Positions 37,084 through 49,814 of a DNA stretch of 64,000 nucleotides are shown piece by piece (the first letter of the stretch is position 1; each line of letters opens with the position of its first letter). A model generated the notes under the pieces. The model saw only the letters and a program-made list of their open reading frames with translations. It was not told the DNA's origin and did no database searches. The stretch spans positions 69,855,453-69,919,452 of the forward strand of contig CM049311.1 of NCBI GenBank assembly GCA_026874595.1. Direction: 5' to 3'. The position numbers and the translations under genes are program-made. Source of the DNA: Sipunculus nudus. Its lineage: Eukaryota; Annelida; Sipuncula; Golfingiida; Sipunculidae.

Positions 37084-40000
37084 TTACTTTTTCTTCTTCC
37101 TGTTGTAACGCTTAGGTTGCCCTGGAGCTGCACATGCAGAATGCATTTTGTCAGGATTGTTCTCAATCGCAGATTTGTCTTCCTTTTCAGAAGGATTTCT
37201 CACAGTACAGCTTGGAGAGGGCAATTCAGAAACTTCAAAGCGTTGCGTGTCTGCTGCAGATTCATCATTTCTGGGATCCGTCCGGTCAACGTCATACGCT
37301 TTTGGACCAGACCAAGAAAAACCAATGACAAAGTAAACCGTTTTATTAAACCAACTGGTTTTTCTTTGAGGTATAGCAGTCTGAATCTCTATTTTTTGAC
37401 TGTTGTTTCTGAATTCTACTTCCACTTCCACGACCTTTCCACCCTCTGCTAGTTTCCCCCTGAAACGCTCCAGTCTTCCGAGTGTCTCTGTGCATCTCCA
37501 AAACCCTGATCTTTTAATGTCTTCGTCGCTTATTTTAATTTGCCGCCTGTTTGTAATCGAATTGATTCCTTGTCCTCTTGAGAAAAAGAACATTACGGTT
37601 TCTTTGTATCGATGAACATCATCTCCTCTTTGATATGGAAATCGGTCGAAGTATGAGTTCCGCCACTGTTTGAGTGCTTCTTTTATTTCGGTTGGGGAAA
37701 CCTCTTTTTGGTGTTTGCGACCCGGCCAGTTAAGCATGGTATAAAACAGAAAAGGTTCTTGACCTTGGAATTCTAATTTACTTCTTTTACTGTAGAGGAT
37801 AGTACTCCAGTCTGCAAGTGTGTTGAAAGAGCAATCCGACGGGAGGTCATGGCCTAGAGACGACATTGTGAAGATGATATTTATAAGCATGCGATAATCA
37901 TCAGCCTTCGCCCATTCCGAATCAGCATTTTGCTTCAGGTACGAGTAGGTTGTACGAAGCTTTGTGTCTCCCTGCTCGTGGTTCAGAAGTCTATAAATCG
38001 ATTCTAAGGAATTTCCCACCTCTTTGAATACAATTTGTCTACGATAAGCACATGCTTGCTGTTTTGATAGTTCGCCGAGGTTCTTTTCCCGAGTATCTCC
38101 AAAATATTGATCTAGTTCAGCTTTGAGAGAATACAAACTACTTGCCTCTTTCTTCTTCTGAGTGTAGCCAAAATCATCTTGGTAACTCTCACGAAGTTGT
38201 ATATTCTTATCCCACAGAAAGTTAATAGCTGAAAGCACATTTCTGCCAAGCACTTGCAAATCGTCTGCGTAATTCTTTTCGGTCGTATTACCCCATGATT
38301 TCAGTTCCTCTTCCATGTTTTCATCGCCCCTGAACAGTAAGCGTAACTTCTCATCGGCTTTGGTTTTTGACAATCCAATAAAAGGTTCTGAGAATTTCAA
38401 ACAATCAATCAATGTCAGGAAAATTCTTATTTCTGCGTAATACCCCGAGTCGTTTGTCCGTCGTTGCAATCCCTCTGCTTTGCTAAGCGTTTGCTCCTTG
38501 TGACACAATTCCATACCTGATTGTGCGATCTTGAAGAGTTCTAATTCTTCTTCCTCTGACATATGCTTTGTTTCCAACTGTTCCCTTTTCTTTTCCAGTC
38601 TGGTCAGATATATTCTTGCATAAGTGTCAAGAAAATATGAATTTCCTGGATATTTCACAATAGAGACTTTGATGAATTCTTCAGCTTTAGACCAGTTCTG
38701 TAGAGAAATGTAAAACCGCGAGATTTGTTGTGCAACAAATGGATCATCAGTGATCTTGAATCCCATCTCATATACCTCAAGTGCTCTTTCTATACTTTCA
38801 TTTTCTTTTATATTTTCTATCAGTGGTGAAAATTTATCAAGAACACCTTCTACACCCCGTCGTCTTTTGGTTAAGATGTCTTTGAGATACCGCCGGAGAA
38901 GATTCTCTGCATGGGTGCCTGTGGAAAAAATGTCCCTCCTTTTCATGAGTTCCATTGCAATTTCACTACCCGTCTGATTATAACTTTCTTTGAGTTGTTT
39001 CAGGATTTCTGCTGAGAGCAATGGATGAACAATTTCAATTGCCTTTGTGTAACTCAGCTCGGGAGCAGTTGTATGGCTCAACAAGATAGTCATTGGATGA
39101 CTGAGGCTAAGTTCCCAAAACTGTTCACGGGAAACCATCCCTCCATAGCCCCAAGGTCTTCGACCAAGCTTCCGCTTATTTGGTTTGTAGTGCATCATCA
39201 TATGGAAAGCTCCTGTGGGGACAGGACTGTGATTGAGGTCATAAGTGTTTAAGAATGAAATGAATTTCAACAAAAGTCTTTCCTCTGGAATGTCAATTGA
39301 ACTGACGAGATGGGAAACCGTGGCTTCAATCTGTTCTGTGCTGAAGCCCGATTTCATTATGTTGAAAGCTATCAAACTACTTGGATCTGGACCATCAAAC
39401 TTTTCATGTTGGTCCTCCAACCGACGATATGTCTCTTGAAACTCTTTTATTTCATTTTCAGCTAGTTCCAATTTGAGTTCAACTTTTGGATGCAAATGGT
39501 GGCGAGGGGATTCTGTAGCACGGACACATACAATAAAAACACAGGCAATATATGTTTTCTTCATGTAGCCTTCATTTTCTCTTTCTTCTAGCCTGGCTTT
39601 CTGTTCAACTTGCAGGGTGAGACTTGCTAGTTTTTCTTCGTCAGGATTATCAAGTAATACAATCACCGGTTTCGGTGCTTTTTCTTCAAACGCACGGAAG
39701 TCAAGGATCTGTTTGGCGATACTTTCTTCGTCCTGTATAACTGAATTGACAACTGCACATCTTTGCTTTTTTCGTAGCTTCCATAAAACATGCTTCGCTA
39801 AGGTTGTACCACCAGCACCAGGTTCATGATACAACGTTACCCGTGCAACTCTGTCTTCATTTGTTGCCAGATGTTTTCCAGAAATCCCATCTTCAACTTT
39901 ATTTTGAAGTTCTTTTAGCTTATTCCGCGTCTGGACGTGATTTTCGAAATAAAAGTTCCACCATGATACTTCTTTGCCGCGGTAAAAGTCTTCTTCTACC

Positions 40001-41804
40001 TGATTTTTCAGCAAATTCAAGGACCCGGATTCTTTTCTTGACTTGGCTTCGGGCTCACATTCGTTCATACCAACAATTTCCAAATCCCTCCATTTGTTTC
40101 TTTGGACAAAATCCAAATTACATTGTTTGTCAGTGGAAGAGGGAATTTTAGATGGAAAACCTCGGAGTGGTTCACACACTTTCCGCATAATCAAACTGGC
40201 AGTGCTCCAGGGAATCCCAGCTGCAACTGAACTAAGAAATTCCTTCTCCTCCTTCCCAAGCTTTTCAACAAGTTTGCGCTTTACGCTATCCGCTGCCTTG
40301 ACACTATCAGAGAGTATTGCGAAATGATGTGGAAACTTCACCAGGAGTTCATAAGCAGCTTCAGTCACAAAACTTGTATCTTCCGATGGCAAAATCAGAG
40401 TAATAGCAGCTCTTTCTTTTGGAATAATCCAAGACAGAAATTGGATCACTTCATGAAAAGCTTCACCCTTTTCCTGCTTCCACTGGAAGAAATGTTTTGC
40501 TGGCTCATTATTTTCGCTAGTTTGAGTGTTTGACAGGACCCATGGTAGTAGTTGTGTTGTCTTTAATTCTTCTTTGATGTCCTTTTGTCTCTGGGGGTTG
40601 TCAGAGTGAAATTCATCCAATAAGAATACCCTGATATGTTGGTCCTCTAATTGATCTAAATAATCCAGTAGTCTCCCAGAAGGATCGAAGTCAAAAACAG
40701 CCTTCCATTTCAAATCTTTTAGAAATGCCATGTTCTTGAAAAAGGCTTCGTCTGCATCAAGGGGTGTGGGTCCCAAAATCAAAACGGGGTACTGGTCGCT
40801 CATACTTGTTGTGTCGCCTCTGTACAAGAGTTGCGTGTACCTGTCAACCCAATAGGGGAGGTCCGGTTCGCCGCTTAGTTCTAATTCTTGCATCTGTCGA
40901 AGGTCATAGAGTCCAGCAACATCAAAGTAAAAGTCATCAGTAATCTCTGGTGAGGCTACAGAAGGTACGCCATTCATCAATCGTAACAAGGTTCGGGAAT
41001 TGTCCTTTTCTTTCATGAAAAATATTTCCTTCCTGCAGATTTTTGCTGAGGGTATAACGTCTACTTCATACACATATCGTGTTACTGATTGGGCCAATGA
41101 TGAAACAGCGATTTCACGCAATGGTTTGACGCAATAGAGTACCATTTCATAGAGGTCTGTTGAATACTGTTCTTTCACTGTTTGTTGAAAACGCTTATCA
41201 AACTCTTTTATTCCAGCCTTTATGCCAATGACTTGCCCATCTTTACTCACTCCAAAGTGAATAGTTCCGTTTTGGCGATCATTTAAGCATGCAACGGCAA
41301 ACCTCAGGGTGATATTTACCATTTCATCAATACCAAAGTCAGGTTCTTCACTGTGTATGAAGTAATGCGTTGGCAGAAGCAGTTCTCCTCTATTTCTGCC
41401 TGGAGACAGATCAAATATTGCATTTTCCTTATATGGAAATGATTTGTCTGCACCGAATTTTCTGAAGGACTGTATGCTGTCTTGACCCTGCAGAATTCGT
41501 GACGCAGTTGCAGAATTAGCCTCTGTAGTTCTGGACGATGGATTACTTCCTACGTGTTCATCCCGTTTGGTTAAAATCGTATTGAGGGTACCATATGGCA
41601 AATGGTGAAAACTTTTGGGGAGATTTTTAAGTTCCATGTTTTTCAGCCTAAGACCATTTACATTTCCTGTGACAAACGCATCTATCACTTGCGCTGTGTC
41701 TGCAGGTCCCAGGTTCAGCTCATTTAGCCATGCACAAACTTTACCAATAGTCCAGTCCTCCATTCCACCCACGGTTCTCTCTGTTTCACCGATGCATCTT
41801 TCTT
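37084..41804 (-). CDS. SAMD9-like protein, large 3' exon (SAM to OB-fold)
   Basis: This exon encodes about 1573 residues of a SAMD9/SAMD9L-family protein, cytosolic factors that in vertebrates restrict virus replication and translation. It opens after the acceptor TTTTTGTTCTAG. In order come a SAM domain (WTIGKVCAWLNEL.., about residues 16-80 of the exon), an AlbA_2/Schlafen-like fold (FAVACLND..GTIHFGVSKDGQVIGI, about 165-200), a Sir2-like region (about 320-450), then the STAND-type P-loop YHEPGAGGTTLAKHVLW near 660. Its GGTT replaces the usual GK(S/T), as in vertebrate SAMD9. The Walker-B-like strand VIVLLDNPDEE follows near 715. Helical TPR-like repeats lie about 1015-1140 and a C-terminal OB-like region about 1430-1520, ending in a Lys-rich tail. 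No frame break occurs over 4.7 kb, so it is under coding constraint. The length is close to human SAMD9. Confidence 0.92.
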
Positions 41805-42068
41805 CTAGAACAAAAATATAAGTGAATTGTAACATAGTCAATGGACACAGAAAATATCATCACTCGACAAGTGTAAGAAGCCTGCCAACCTTTATTCGGA
41901 AAAGAGCAAGGTGGTAAAAATTCAAGAAAGCACAAAGCCAAGTATACGTTTTATCAGGAAGTAAAAACGACGAAATATTATGAATTCTTTCATCCATGCC
42001 TGAAAGAGACTTTAAATCATTTAAACTTAATTATTTTACATGGATTGTACAACTAGCTATTACAGTTA

Positions 42069-42226
42069 TACAAGGCACTCCATGGCTCGGATTGTTGGAG
42101 GAAACCGAAGAAAACCGCCGACCATGGACGGGTCACTACAACCCACTCTCATGGCAACTTAGGGGATCGAATCCCGGTCGCCAGCGGAGGGAGCCGAGCG
42201 TCTTACCACTCGAAACATGAAGTGTA
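42069..42226 (-). repeat. tRNA-derived SINE fragment
   Basis: Read on the minus strand, an A-box-like GTGGTAAGACGCTCGGCT is followed at tRNA-like spacing by the B-box GGGATTCGATCCC, then GGTTTTCTTCGGTTTCCTCC. This is the general layout of tRNA-headed SINEs in invertebrates. It lies in the last intron of the SAMD9-like gene, same strand. It cannot fold as a functional tRNA that I can see. Confidence 0.55.
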
Positions 42227-42296
42227 TATAACGAACATTCATGATTTTTCTGTGAAGCCATCGCATAACCATTTTTCTTGTTATAGGTAAAGTTAC

Positions 42297-42409
42297 CTTG
42301 TTTTGTTCCCTGATGTTGAGTATTTGCCTGATATTCAATCTTTTTGTTGATAGCATCAAGGCCGTCTGGGTCCTCTTCACGAAACGCAAGACCTCGAACA
42401 ATAGCACTA
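42297..42409 (-). CDS. SAMD9-like gene, small exon 3
   Basis: On the minus strand the open stretch SAIVRGLAFREEDPDG..INKKIEYQ..HQGTKQ ends at AAACAAG|GTAACT, a good donor. Its final G joins AA of the large exon to encode Glu, keeping frame into EERCIGETERTVGG before the SAM domain. The 5' limit is less certain. An acceptor at 42410 (GCAAG|T) keeps phase with exon 2; one at 42414 (CTTAG|CA) would need exon 2 to end elsewhere. The 113 bp are codon-like and acidic/basic mixed, a likely linker. A longer open frame in another phase here is a shadow. Confidence 0.7.
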
Positions 42410-43338
42410 CTTGCTAAGGTTATATTCTCTTCAAGTTGTCAAAAACATTACAAATATAGATTTCGAAGAAACGTATTTTCATTTAAATTTAATTCAAGCC
42501 GTTGCACGTATACATGAGTGTACACATGCCGTAACACAAAGCTAGTTATTAAGGTAACAGGCTTCGTATACGTTTAGTAAGATCAAGCATGATAAAGAAG
42601 GGTTAAAGGATTATGCTAAACTTAAGTTAATTATTTAACTGTGACAACAACATATTCAGAGTACATATGTATTAATGTAAATATTATACAGATTCTTTCC
42701 AGGAATTTATTAATTTTGAATTTTTATGAGCGCAGTAAAGCCCTGCACCATGCATAACAAAAAAGAGAGAAAATAATTACCTTTCATGCAGCAGCAATGC
42801 TTAACTGGTAATATTGCACAGCTTAATTGCATTAACTAAAAATAGCAACAGTACCTTCAGTGGCGACATATTTTATCATGAGGGGAAATGTAGACTGAGT
42901 AGGAGTTTGTGAGTAGGAGTTTCTAAGGATTAATTGACAGTCTAACCTATGTTGTCTAACAAAGAAAATTGCCGAAATTCTGAACAAAGAAGTCGGTATG
43001 CAATTTTAACGGTTCATTATTATCTGAATGGAAGCAGGATTTCGTGTTCAAACCTTAGACTGAAAACTTATGCTTACCTCCGGTAATTTTTCTTTTTAAT
43101 TATAAATAAAACTATAAATTCACAGTTTATCATGTCATATATGCTAAAAGAGTCAATTTAACTTAAATATAGCCCCCCTTTAAATCCTTTGTCAAAGTCG
43201 TCATATAAAAACATTACCGAATAAAACCCGTTTGTGTAAAAACCTCGAAGGTACATCCGTAGATGACACAAAGGGGTCTACGGACGTAAACGCCCAGTCT
43301 GCTAAAGAATAAACGGATAAATGTATTTAAAAGGATAC

Positions 43339-43534
43339 TCCTCGTTGCTTCCTTCAATTTTTGTTTTCGGGAATGCTTTCGGAATCACACGGAAAAGGCG
43401 ATGGTAGTCTTCGCCTAGAAGACATTGATGAAGTGCTGCTGTTCTCCAGATCTTGAAGAATTCTATAGATGATCTGGCCTGGGCCATATAGGTATCTTTC
43501 AGATATTTCATAAGCTTGTTTTCTGCCTTTTCCT
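43339..43534 (-). CDS. SAMD9-like gene, exon 2
   Basis: The exon starts after a strong acceptor (ACTTATTTTTCAG) on the minus strand. Its first two bases complete the Glu codon begun by the G left by the CARD exon. It encodes about 65 residues (EKAENKLMKYLKD.. to ..KTKIEGSNE), predominantly charged and probably helical, with the segment SSIEFFKIWRTAALHQCLL most helix-like. The proposed donor GAGGA|GTATCC is weak but is the one that keeps frame with exon 3. Reading through would hit a stop at 43302. It could be a second, divergent death-fold or simply a linker; I see no clear domain. Confidence 0.65.
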
Positions 43535-44100
43535 CTGAAAAATAAGTAGTTTTGTATTATATACTTTGGTATGGTTATTGTCATGGAAAGTATAAAAGAT
43601 GCATTTTTGATATCCTTGTTGCTGTTATTATTGTCATTGTAATTATTATAATTGTAAAACCCCCGCCATAAGACTAGGGACCACTAAACTCGTAGCTTTT
43701 GTCCGTCTGGTCGTCAAACCCCTAACAAATGTTGCCCTATTAACTGTGACTTAATAACCTTCATGGATCATCACCATTTTTAGACACATAGTTCAGATGA
43801 GAGATTTATTGATCAGAGTCATTCAAAGGTGGTGTTACATTACTTGCGTGATCAATAATGGTCTTTCCACTTCCCCCTAATAAGTGAGTAAATGTGAACA
43901 CGGTTAATTAAATGATCAACTTGTTTTATGCCTTACTCCCTGAAAATGTATATTTCTCTCAAACGTCTTTTGACTGATTTCAGATTTATTCTTAACATAT
44001 TAGTGTAGGCTCATTTGTCATGAAAAAAATAAACTTTGTGTATTTTTTTTGGTAAAAGCAAAAATTCAATTGATTTTGTTAGATGATAGTATAAACATTA

Positions 44101-44150
44101 AAAAATTAGGGTGGCATTTTTTAGCATTCTAACGGCCTGAAATCCAAGAT
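44101..44150 (+). repeat. Left terminal inverted repeat of the Academ-like element
   Basis: It pairs with the reverse complement of 49815-49867, with the first 22 bases identical (AAAAATTAGGGTGGCATTTT plus TT). Confidence 0.85.
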
Positions 44151-44496
44151 GGCCGCCACAATAGCAAAAAGGCATAAATTTGAAGCTAAATTTTTTTTCA
44201 GCATATATACTGTTTGGAAAATTAAACATAAAGGTGACCATGGTAACAATTTTCATCTGACTACTTATCTTTTATTTTGTACACTTTCAGACAAAGGCTG
44301 CCATTTTAATATGGCTGCCAGGAACTTGATTTTCGAATTCAGTCATCGGCAGTGATTGTTCGCATTAGGTTAAAATTCCTTTTGTCAATTTTATGGTGTT
44401 TATACAAATATATTCTTTTCTTATTTGCAGTCTACAAGTACCCACAGCAACCATAACCCATGATAACATAGCTTAGAGGCCTCAAATTAAGCAAAA

Positions 44497-47400
44497 ATGG
44501 CAGAGTCAGCATTAACAAGAAGTCAAAAAGGGTGGATTTTGCGCTATGCTTTATTTGTCAGTTGAGCAGCAAGCAAACAGATTATACAAACTGTGCTTCA
44601 TCCTTCTTTGCCTTCAGTAGAGAAACTAATTACAACCACTAATGTTCGATGTTTATATGGGGAAACAGAGTTCTCTGTATTGAAGTGTCGCATTAAAGGT
44701 TTGTCCGCCGATGAACTGTTACAGAATGGTATTTCCTACCACAAGACATGTTATAAGGATCTCACGCATAAAACATGCATTGAACGAGCTAGGATCATAT
44801 ACGAGAAAGGAAAAGCGACAGGCCGTGCCAGTTATGTAAAACAAAAGACAAAAGGACGGCCGCCAAAATCTGACTCTGCATCTGAAAGTGCTTTCACGTC
44901 ACAGCGATCTACCAGAAGTCAGACATTTGACAAGGAAATGTGTGTCATTTGTCAGGAAGATAAAGCAGACAAATTGCACGATGTTGCAACTGAAAATATG
45001 GGAGCTCAACTCAAAGCCATTGGCCAACAGACAAACAATGCACTTCTGAAAGTTAGATTGAGCAATGTTGTAGGCTCATCCGATCTCCTTACAGCAGTTG
45101 CTGAGGACATGAAATATCATCTTCTGTGCTTAAGCCATGCAAAGCGAGACATAGAAAAAGCTAACAGACTCCCAAAACAACAGATTCAATTTTCTCGGTT
45201 AGTGTCTGACCTGGAGCTACTTGACATGGTGGAAACTGGAATAAATGACCCAGCCAACAGTTCTGCTTTGAATATGACGACATTGAACAATCATATCTTG
45301 GTTTGCTAGAAACCAATGGGTTCGCCTTACCCAACAATCCACGATACAAACCATACTTAAAGCAACTGATTCTGGACAACATCCCTGATGTGCACTTCAC
45401 CAGGCCTCCAGACAAAACCAAACCTGAACAAGTACTTTCTACCAAAGCCAAAGTACCCTGTTAGCTGGTGCTATGGCCACAGATACAAAAAGCCTAAAAG
45501 AAGATGTGAAAATCCTTTTGAAAGCAGCTAAAATGTTGAGAAGAGACATTGCAAGTGCAACACTGTGGAAGTTCGAAGGAACATTTGATAATTATGAACC
45601 ACCTACTTTGCTTCAACTCTTCTGCAAGTATGCTACCTAAGGTTTACATCAGGTTAAAACGACCATCAGGGCCAAATCTCTGAACCAGAGTGCATTTGTG
45701 GTGGCACAACATTTTGTGTGTGCATACAAATCTGATCGGCAGGTCTCATATGAAACTAAACATGAAGATGTCGCTTTCAAACACCGAACTGAAACTCCCC
45801 TTAGCGTCGGCTTGGGGTCTACATTTGCACAAAAACACCAGGTCATAGTCCCTTGTAGAGAGGCTAAGCCAACTAGATCTCACCGTTCCGTACAAAAAGG
45901 TTATAGAAAGAGACTGCCATCGCAAATACTGTTCTTGAGAAGATTAAATCCATTGGAGTTGTTTATCGACCACCTTGGTTGGTGAATGACTTGAAAGTTT
46001 GTTTGGTTTGCGCTGGACAACATAGATTTTCTCGAATCAACACCTTGTGGCATGAATACACTCCATGGCACTGCCACTGCTATATACCAGAGTGAATCTG
46101 ACAAATCCCCAAGAACACCACTTGACATCGATCGGTCATCAAGGTCTCAAACATTGGAGGCTGCTATTCCATGTGAAATCTTATCATGTGACAAACCAGT
46201 ACCAACGAACAAAAACTGTGTTTGCACACTGAATTCCTGCAAGTCCAGCACAGAGCCAAATAAGGAGAAGGATATGGCATGGATTATTGGCTGTTTGGAC
46301 CTCAACGAAAGCGAAGTAGAAGTAAAACCAAGTTCAACTCTCTATTGTCTCCGTCCGGCCTCAAGACAAACATTGCCTTAGTACCACCTTTAATACGCTT
46401 GCAACCAACAGGTTATGACATCCTGTTCACAGGTCTGATGAGAGCACGTGATATCGCTACTCATGCCATGGGACCAGAAGCTATCACAGTTGTGACTCTT
46501 GATCTTCAGCTATACGACATGGCCATGAAGTTGTGGGTGAAGAGAGAGGACATCCAGAAACAGTTTTTATTTCGCCCTGGTGAGCTGCACATCGTGTTCT
46601 GGGCACTGGCTGCCTTGGGAAAATATGTGGAAGGCATTGGTATTGACCAGGCATGGGTCGAAGCTGGACTTTACTCACCTACAACAGTAACACAAATACT
46701 CAACGGGAAACACATGTATCGAGCACTAGAAGCTCATACAATTACCTTGCTCGCTTTGTACAGTTTGTACTTCCGAAAATTCCTGGAACTTCAACCTGAT
46801 GAAAAAGCTTTCTCGAAGGAAACATCCACTCTTTTGGGAGAAGCGTATCAGCAAGACATCAATACTGACTCAGGAAGCAGACACAATCTCAGTGATGCCG
46901 TTACGAAAACAATCGAAATGTTCGAATCAAGGGACATCTTCCGAAAGATCAAACAATCTGAAGGTACTGAAAACAAAATTCAGCGTTTCATCGGAAACTA
47001 CATGAAGCAGTTCGAGACCATCCTCCAATTTGTTCGAGCCACCAGACAACGCGACCTATTGCTACACATGTAGAGTCTGGAATCACTAACGAAGTACTTC
47101 TTTGCCCATGATCATTTAAACTATGCGCGCCTTCTACCACTGTACATTTCCACAATGCAACAGACAGAACAGCAGCATCCTGAGATCTGGGCAGAGTTCA
47201 TGAATGGGAATTTTAGTGTCACCAAAGGTGTTGCTGGATTCACATCAATAAGCCAGGACCATGGGATTGAACAAGAGAATCGTGAACTCAAGGTTATTGG
47301 AGGCATTGTTGGAATCACGCAGAATGAAAAATCACTGGACAAATGCTTTCTCATCGCACCTGAACTTTCGAATGTACAACAAGAATTTGGCAACAAAGAG

Positions 47401-49329
47401 AAGAGAACACAGCACCATGAGCTTACAGGGGCAAAACTCATCCGATTAACACAAAAACGCAGTCAAACTCGCCACAGTATTTCATGAGCACGGTAACCCA
47501 TTTGAATCCTCTGATGAGGATGAGGTATACAACCTGCTCACCAAAGCAGTTATGACTGAAACTGCTACCAACGGTATCATTCAGCGTGATGAGATTGAAC
47601 AACCGATGTTTGAAAGTTTTGTCAAAGAACGCCTTACAGGAGGAAAACTCTCAGTGTGGGACAAAATGTCCGAAAAGAAAATGAGAACTTTCAAAAGTGC
47701 TAATGCAATGTCTGAAATTAGAATTGGAGACAAGGTGGTCAAAATCAAAGAAGAGCGAGGACTTTTGCAACGCTTTATATTATTTCCAGAAGTCGACCAG
47801 AGCTGGACCTCAAGGAATGCATTGGTACTTATGAGTTTGGTGTGGTGCCTCGATCTCTGTTTGCTTCAGATGGATCCCTCCTGCTAGCATATGATAAGGT
47901 TTCAGTACACCATCATCTTGAGAAGCTGGATACAATACAACAGGTCCAAGATGACAGTAACGGGGCAACTAGGGGTGAACTATCTGATAACCAAGCAACG
48001 CAAGAACCCTTACAAGGGGCAGACACAACAGTGGAACATGCACATGTGGATCCAGCAGGTGAATCATCATCACATAATCATCATTGATGGAATGGCTGTA
48101 GTTAATTCAGTTACCAAAAAGAACAAATGAAAACATGCCAAAACTTTGCAGATGCCTTTCTGCAGATAATCTGTAACATGACAGCACAGTATGATGAGGT
48201 CAGATTGGTCTTCGACCGGTACATAAGAACATCCCTCAAGGAACAGATGAGGACAAAGAGGACCAAGGGAAAGTCAACATATTACCACGTGAAAGACACC
48301 ACTTTGATCCAGAATATTTCCCTGAAGGACTTTCTATCAGATATCCGGACCAAAGGAAAACTGACCGAGTATTTGGCTGACAAGGTTGTACGTCACAGCA
48401 AGAGCCCCAACAACAGATTGAAAAACTAATGGTTACATCAGGAACACAAACCAAGGGCAATGTTGATATTCCATGTTCACTCCTCACTCACAGCCAAGAA
48501 GAAGCAGTCACTTTGCTTGTACTGCATGCTCTTAATATTCCCAATGATGCAGAGCTTGTTGTCAGTTCGCCAGACACGGACGTCTTGTTGTTGCTTGTCT
48601 ACATGTATCCAAGCTTACCAATATGTACAACCTTTTCTCGCAGGAAAGGACAGGCTGAAGAGGAATATCTCTGTGCAGAGCATATACAACAACTTGGGAC
48701 CAAAGCGTGCTTCTGCACTGTTGGTTTTTCATGCTCTGACAGGTTTCGATATGTCTTTGAAATTTGCTGGCAGAACTAAAGACTCATGCTTCAAAGCATT
48801 CGTGTCCTGTGATGATGAGATCCTGGATGCACTAGCAATGCTCGGGAGTGACAACGATCTCCCCACTGATGCATGCTCTCAGTTAGAACACTTTGTCTGT
48901 ATTTTGTATCGATCCAAAATCTACACAAACGTAAATGAGCTCCGTTGGTTCCTCTACTCCAATCGTGCAGCTGAAGCAGAAAACCTCCCACCAACTTCTG
49001 GTTCGCTGGACTTACACATTCGACGGGCACACTACGTATCCATGATTTGGAGAAAGGCTACTGTAAATCACCCACGTCTCCCAGGACCAGCTGCATTTGG
49101 TTGGACATTTGATGCAGGTTCAAGTCACTTCTCTCCTGATCGCTGTTTGAATCCACCAGCTCCTGAAGTAGTATTGCACCTCATAAAGTGTGGGTGCAAA
49201 CATGGATGCGAAGGAAGATGCAGCTGTTGCAAGAACAATATCCCATGTACGGAAGTTTGCGGATGCTGGCTTTTCAGTTGCAACAACAAAGCTATTCAGC
49301 CAGGCATAGATGAGGACTGTGAAGATTGA
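44497..49329 (+). pseudogene. Academ-like transposase/XPG-nuclease gene, multiply disrupted
   Basis: Homologous-looking protein runs in one order across three frames. An N-terminal zinc-binding part comes first (CFICQ near 44540, YHKTCYKD, CVICQEDK, CLSHAKRD). The core follows with TPLSVGLG (45795), DNIDFLE (46015) and NTLHGTAT (46053), then RPGELHIVFWALAALGK (46575) and LNGKHMYRALEAHTIT, the DDE/RNase-H-like transposase signature of this family. Next are VFDRYI..SLKEQMR, SQEEAVTLLVLHAL and SSPDTDVLLLL, an XPG/FEN1-like nuclease (48.2-48.6 kb). The C-terminus has a cluster of about ten Cys (CGCKHGCEGRCSCCKNN, 49190-49290). Decay is shown by an in-frame TAG at 47071 and at least six frame changes (near 44570, 45270, 45640, 46370, 47490 and 48640). 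It has no introns. The family name is my recognition, not a search result. Confidence 0.8.
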
Positions 49330-49814
49330 GGTGTTGTCTTCTATGACTTTCATGAATTCAATTAACTCAACTGATGTCCCTTGGTAAAAACTACTGATTA
49401 AAACACATGCATTTATCCAGTACGACTTACTGTATTTTCGTGTTTAAATGACTTTAACAAGATTGAACAATAATTAGATTGCTTCATTTTATTTGGATAA
49501 GTTTGTTGACTTGTTAATTATGTATTCTTTGAGGTAAATTCATGATTTAATGTGATATTTGGTTTCGTAATTACAACATCGTATTGACTCAGTAATGTTT
49601 GCAAAGGTATAGCCAACAATTATGGGTTTTGGCGATCATTTCTGAGGTCATCTTGGAATTTGGCAGGTAGATCATGCATATTATCTTAATTTGATGATTC
49701 CATTAGTTTCCTTGTCTGAAAAAAACATATATTTGGACACCTTACTTGTAATTGTATCATATGTACTTGCAACGATATCGCATTATTCGTGTGCGGCTGC
49801 CATTATGGACGCCA

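Noticed and set aside
42159-42407. 82-codon minus-strand open frame
   Set aside because: It runs through the SINE and in a different phase from the exon that joins the SAMD9-like gene. The phase-consistent reading at 42409-42297 is preferred.
43354-43584. 76-codon minus-strand open frame over exon 2
   Set aside because: It crosses the splice acceptor into intron and is out of phase with the CARD exon; a shadow of the other frame.
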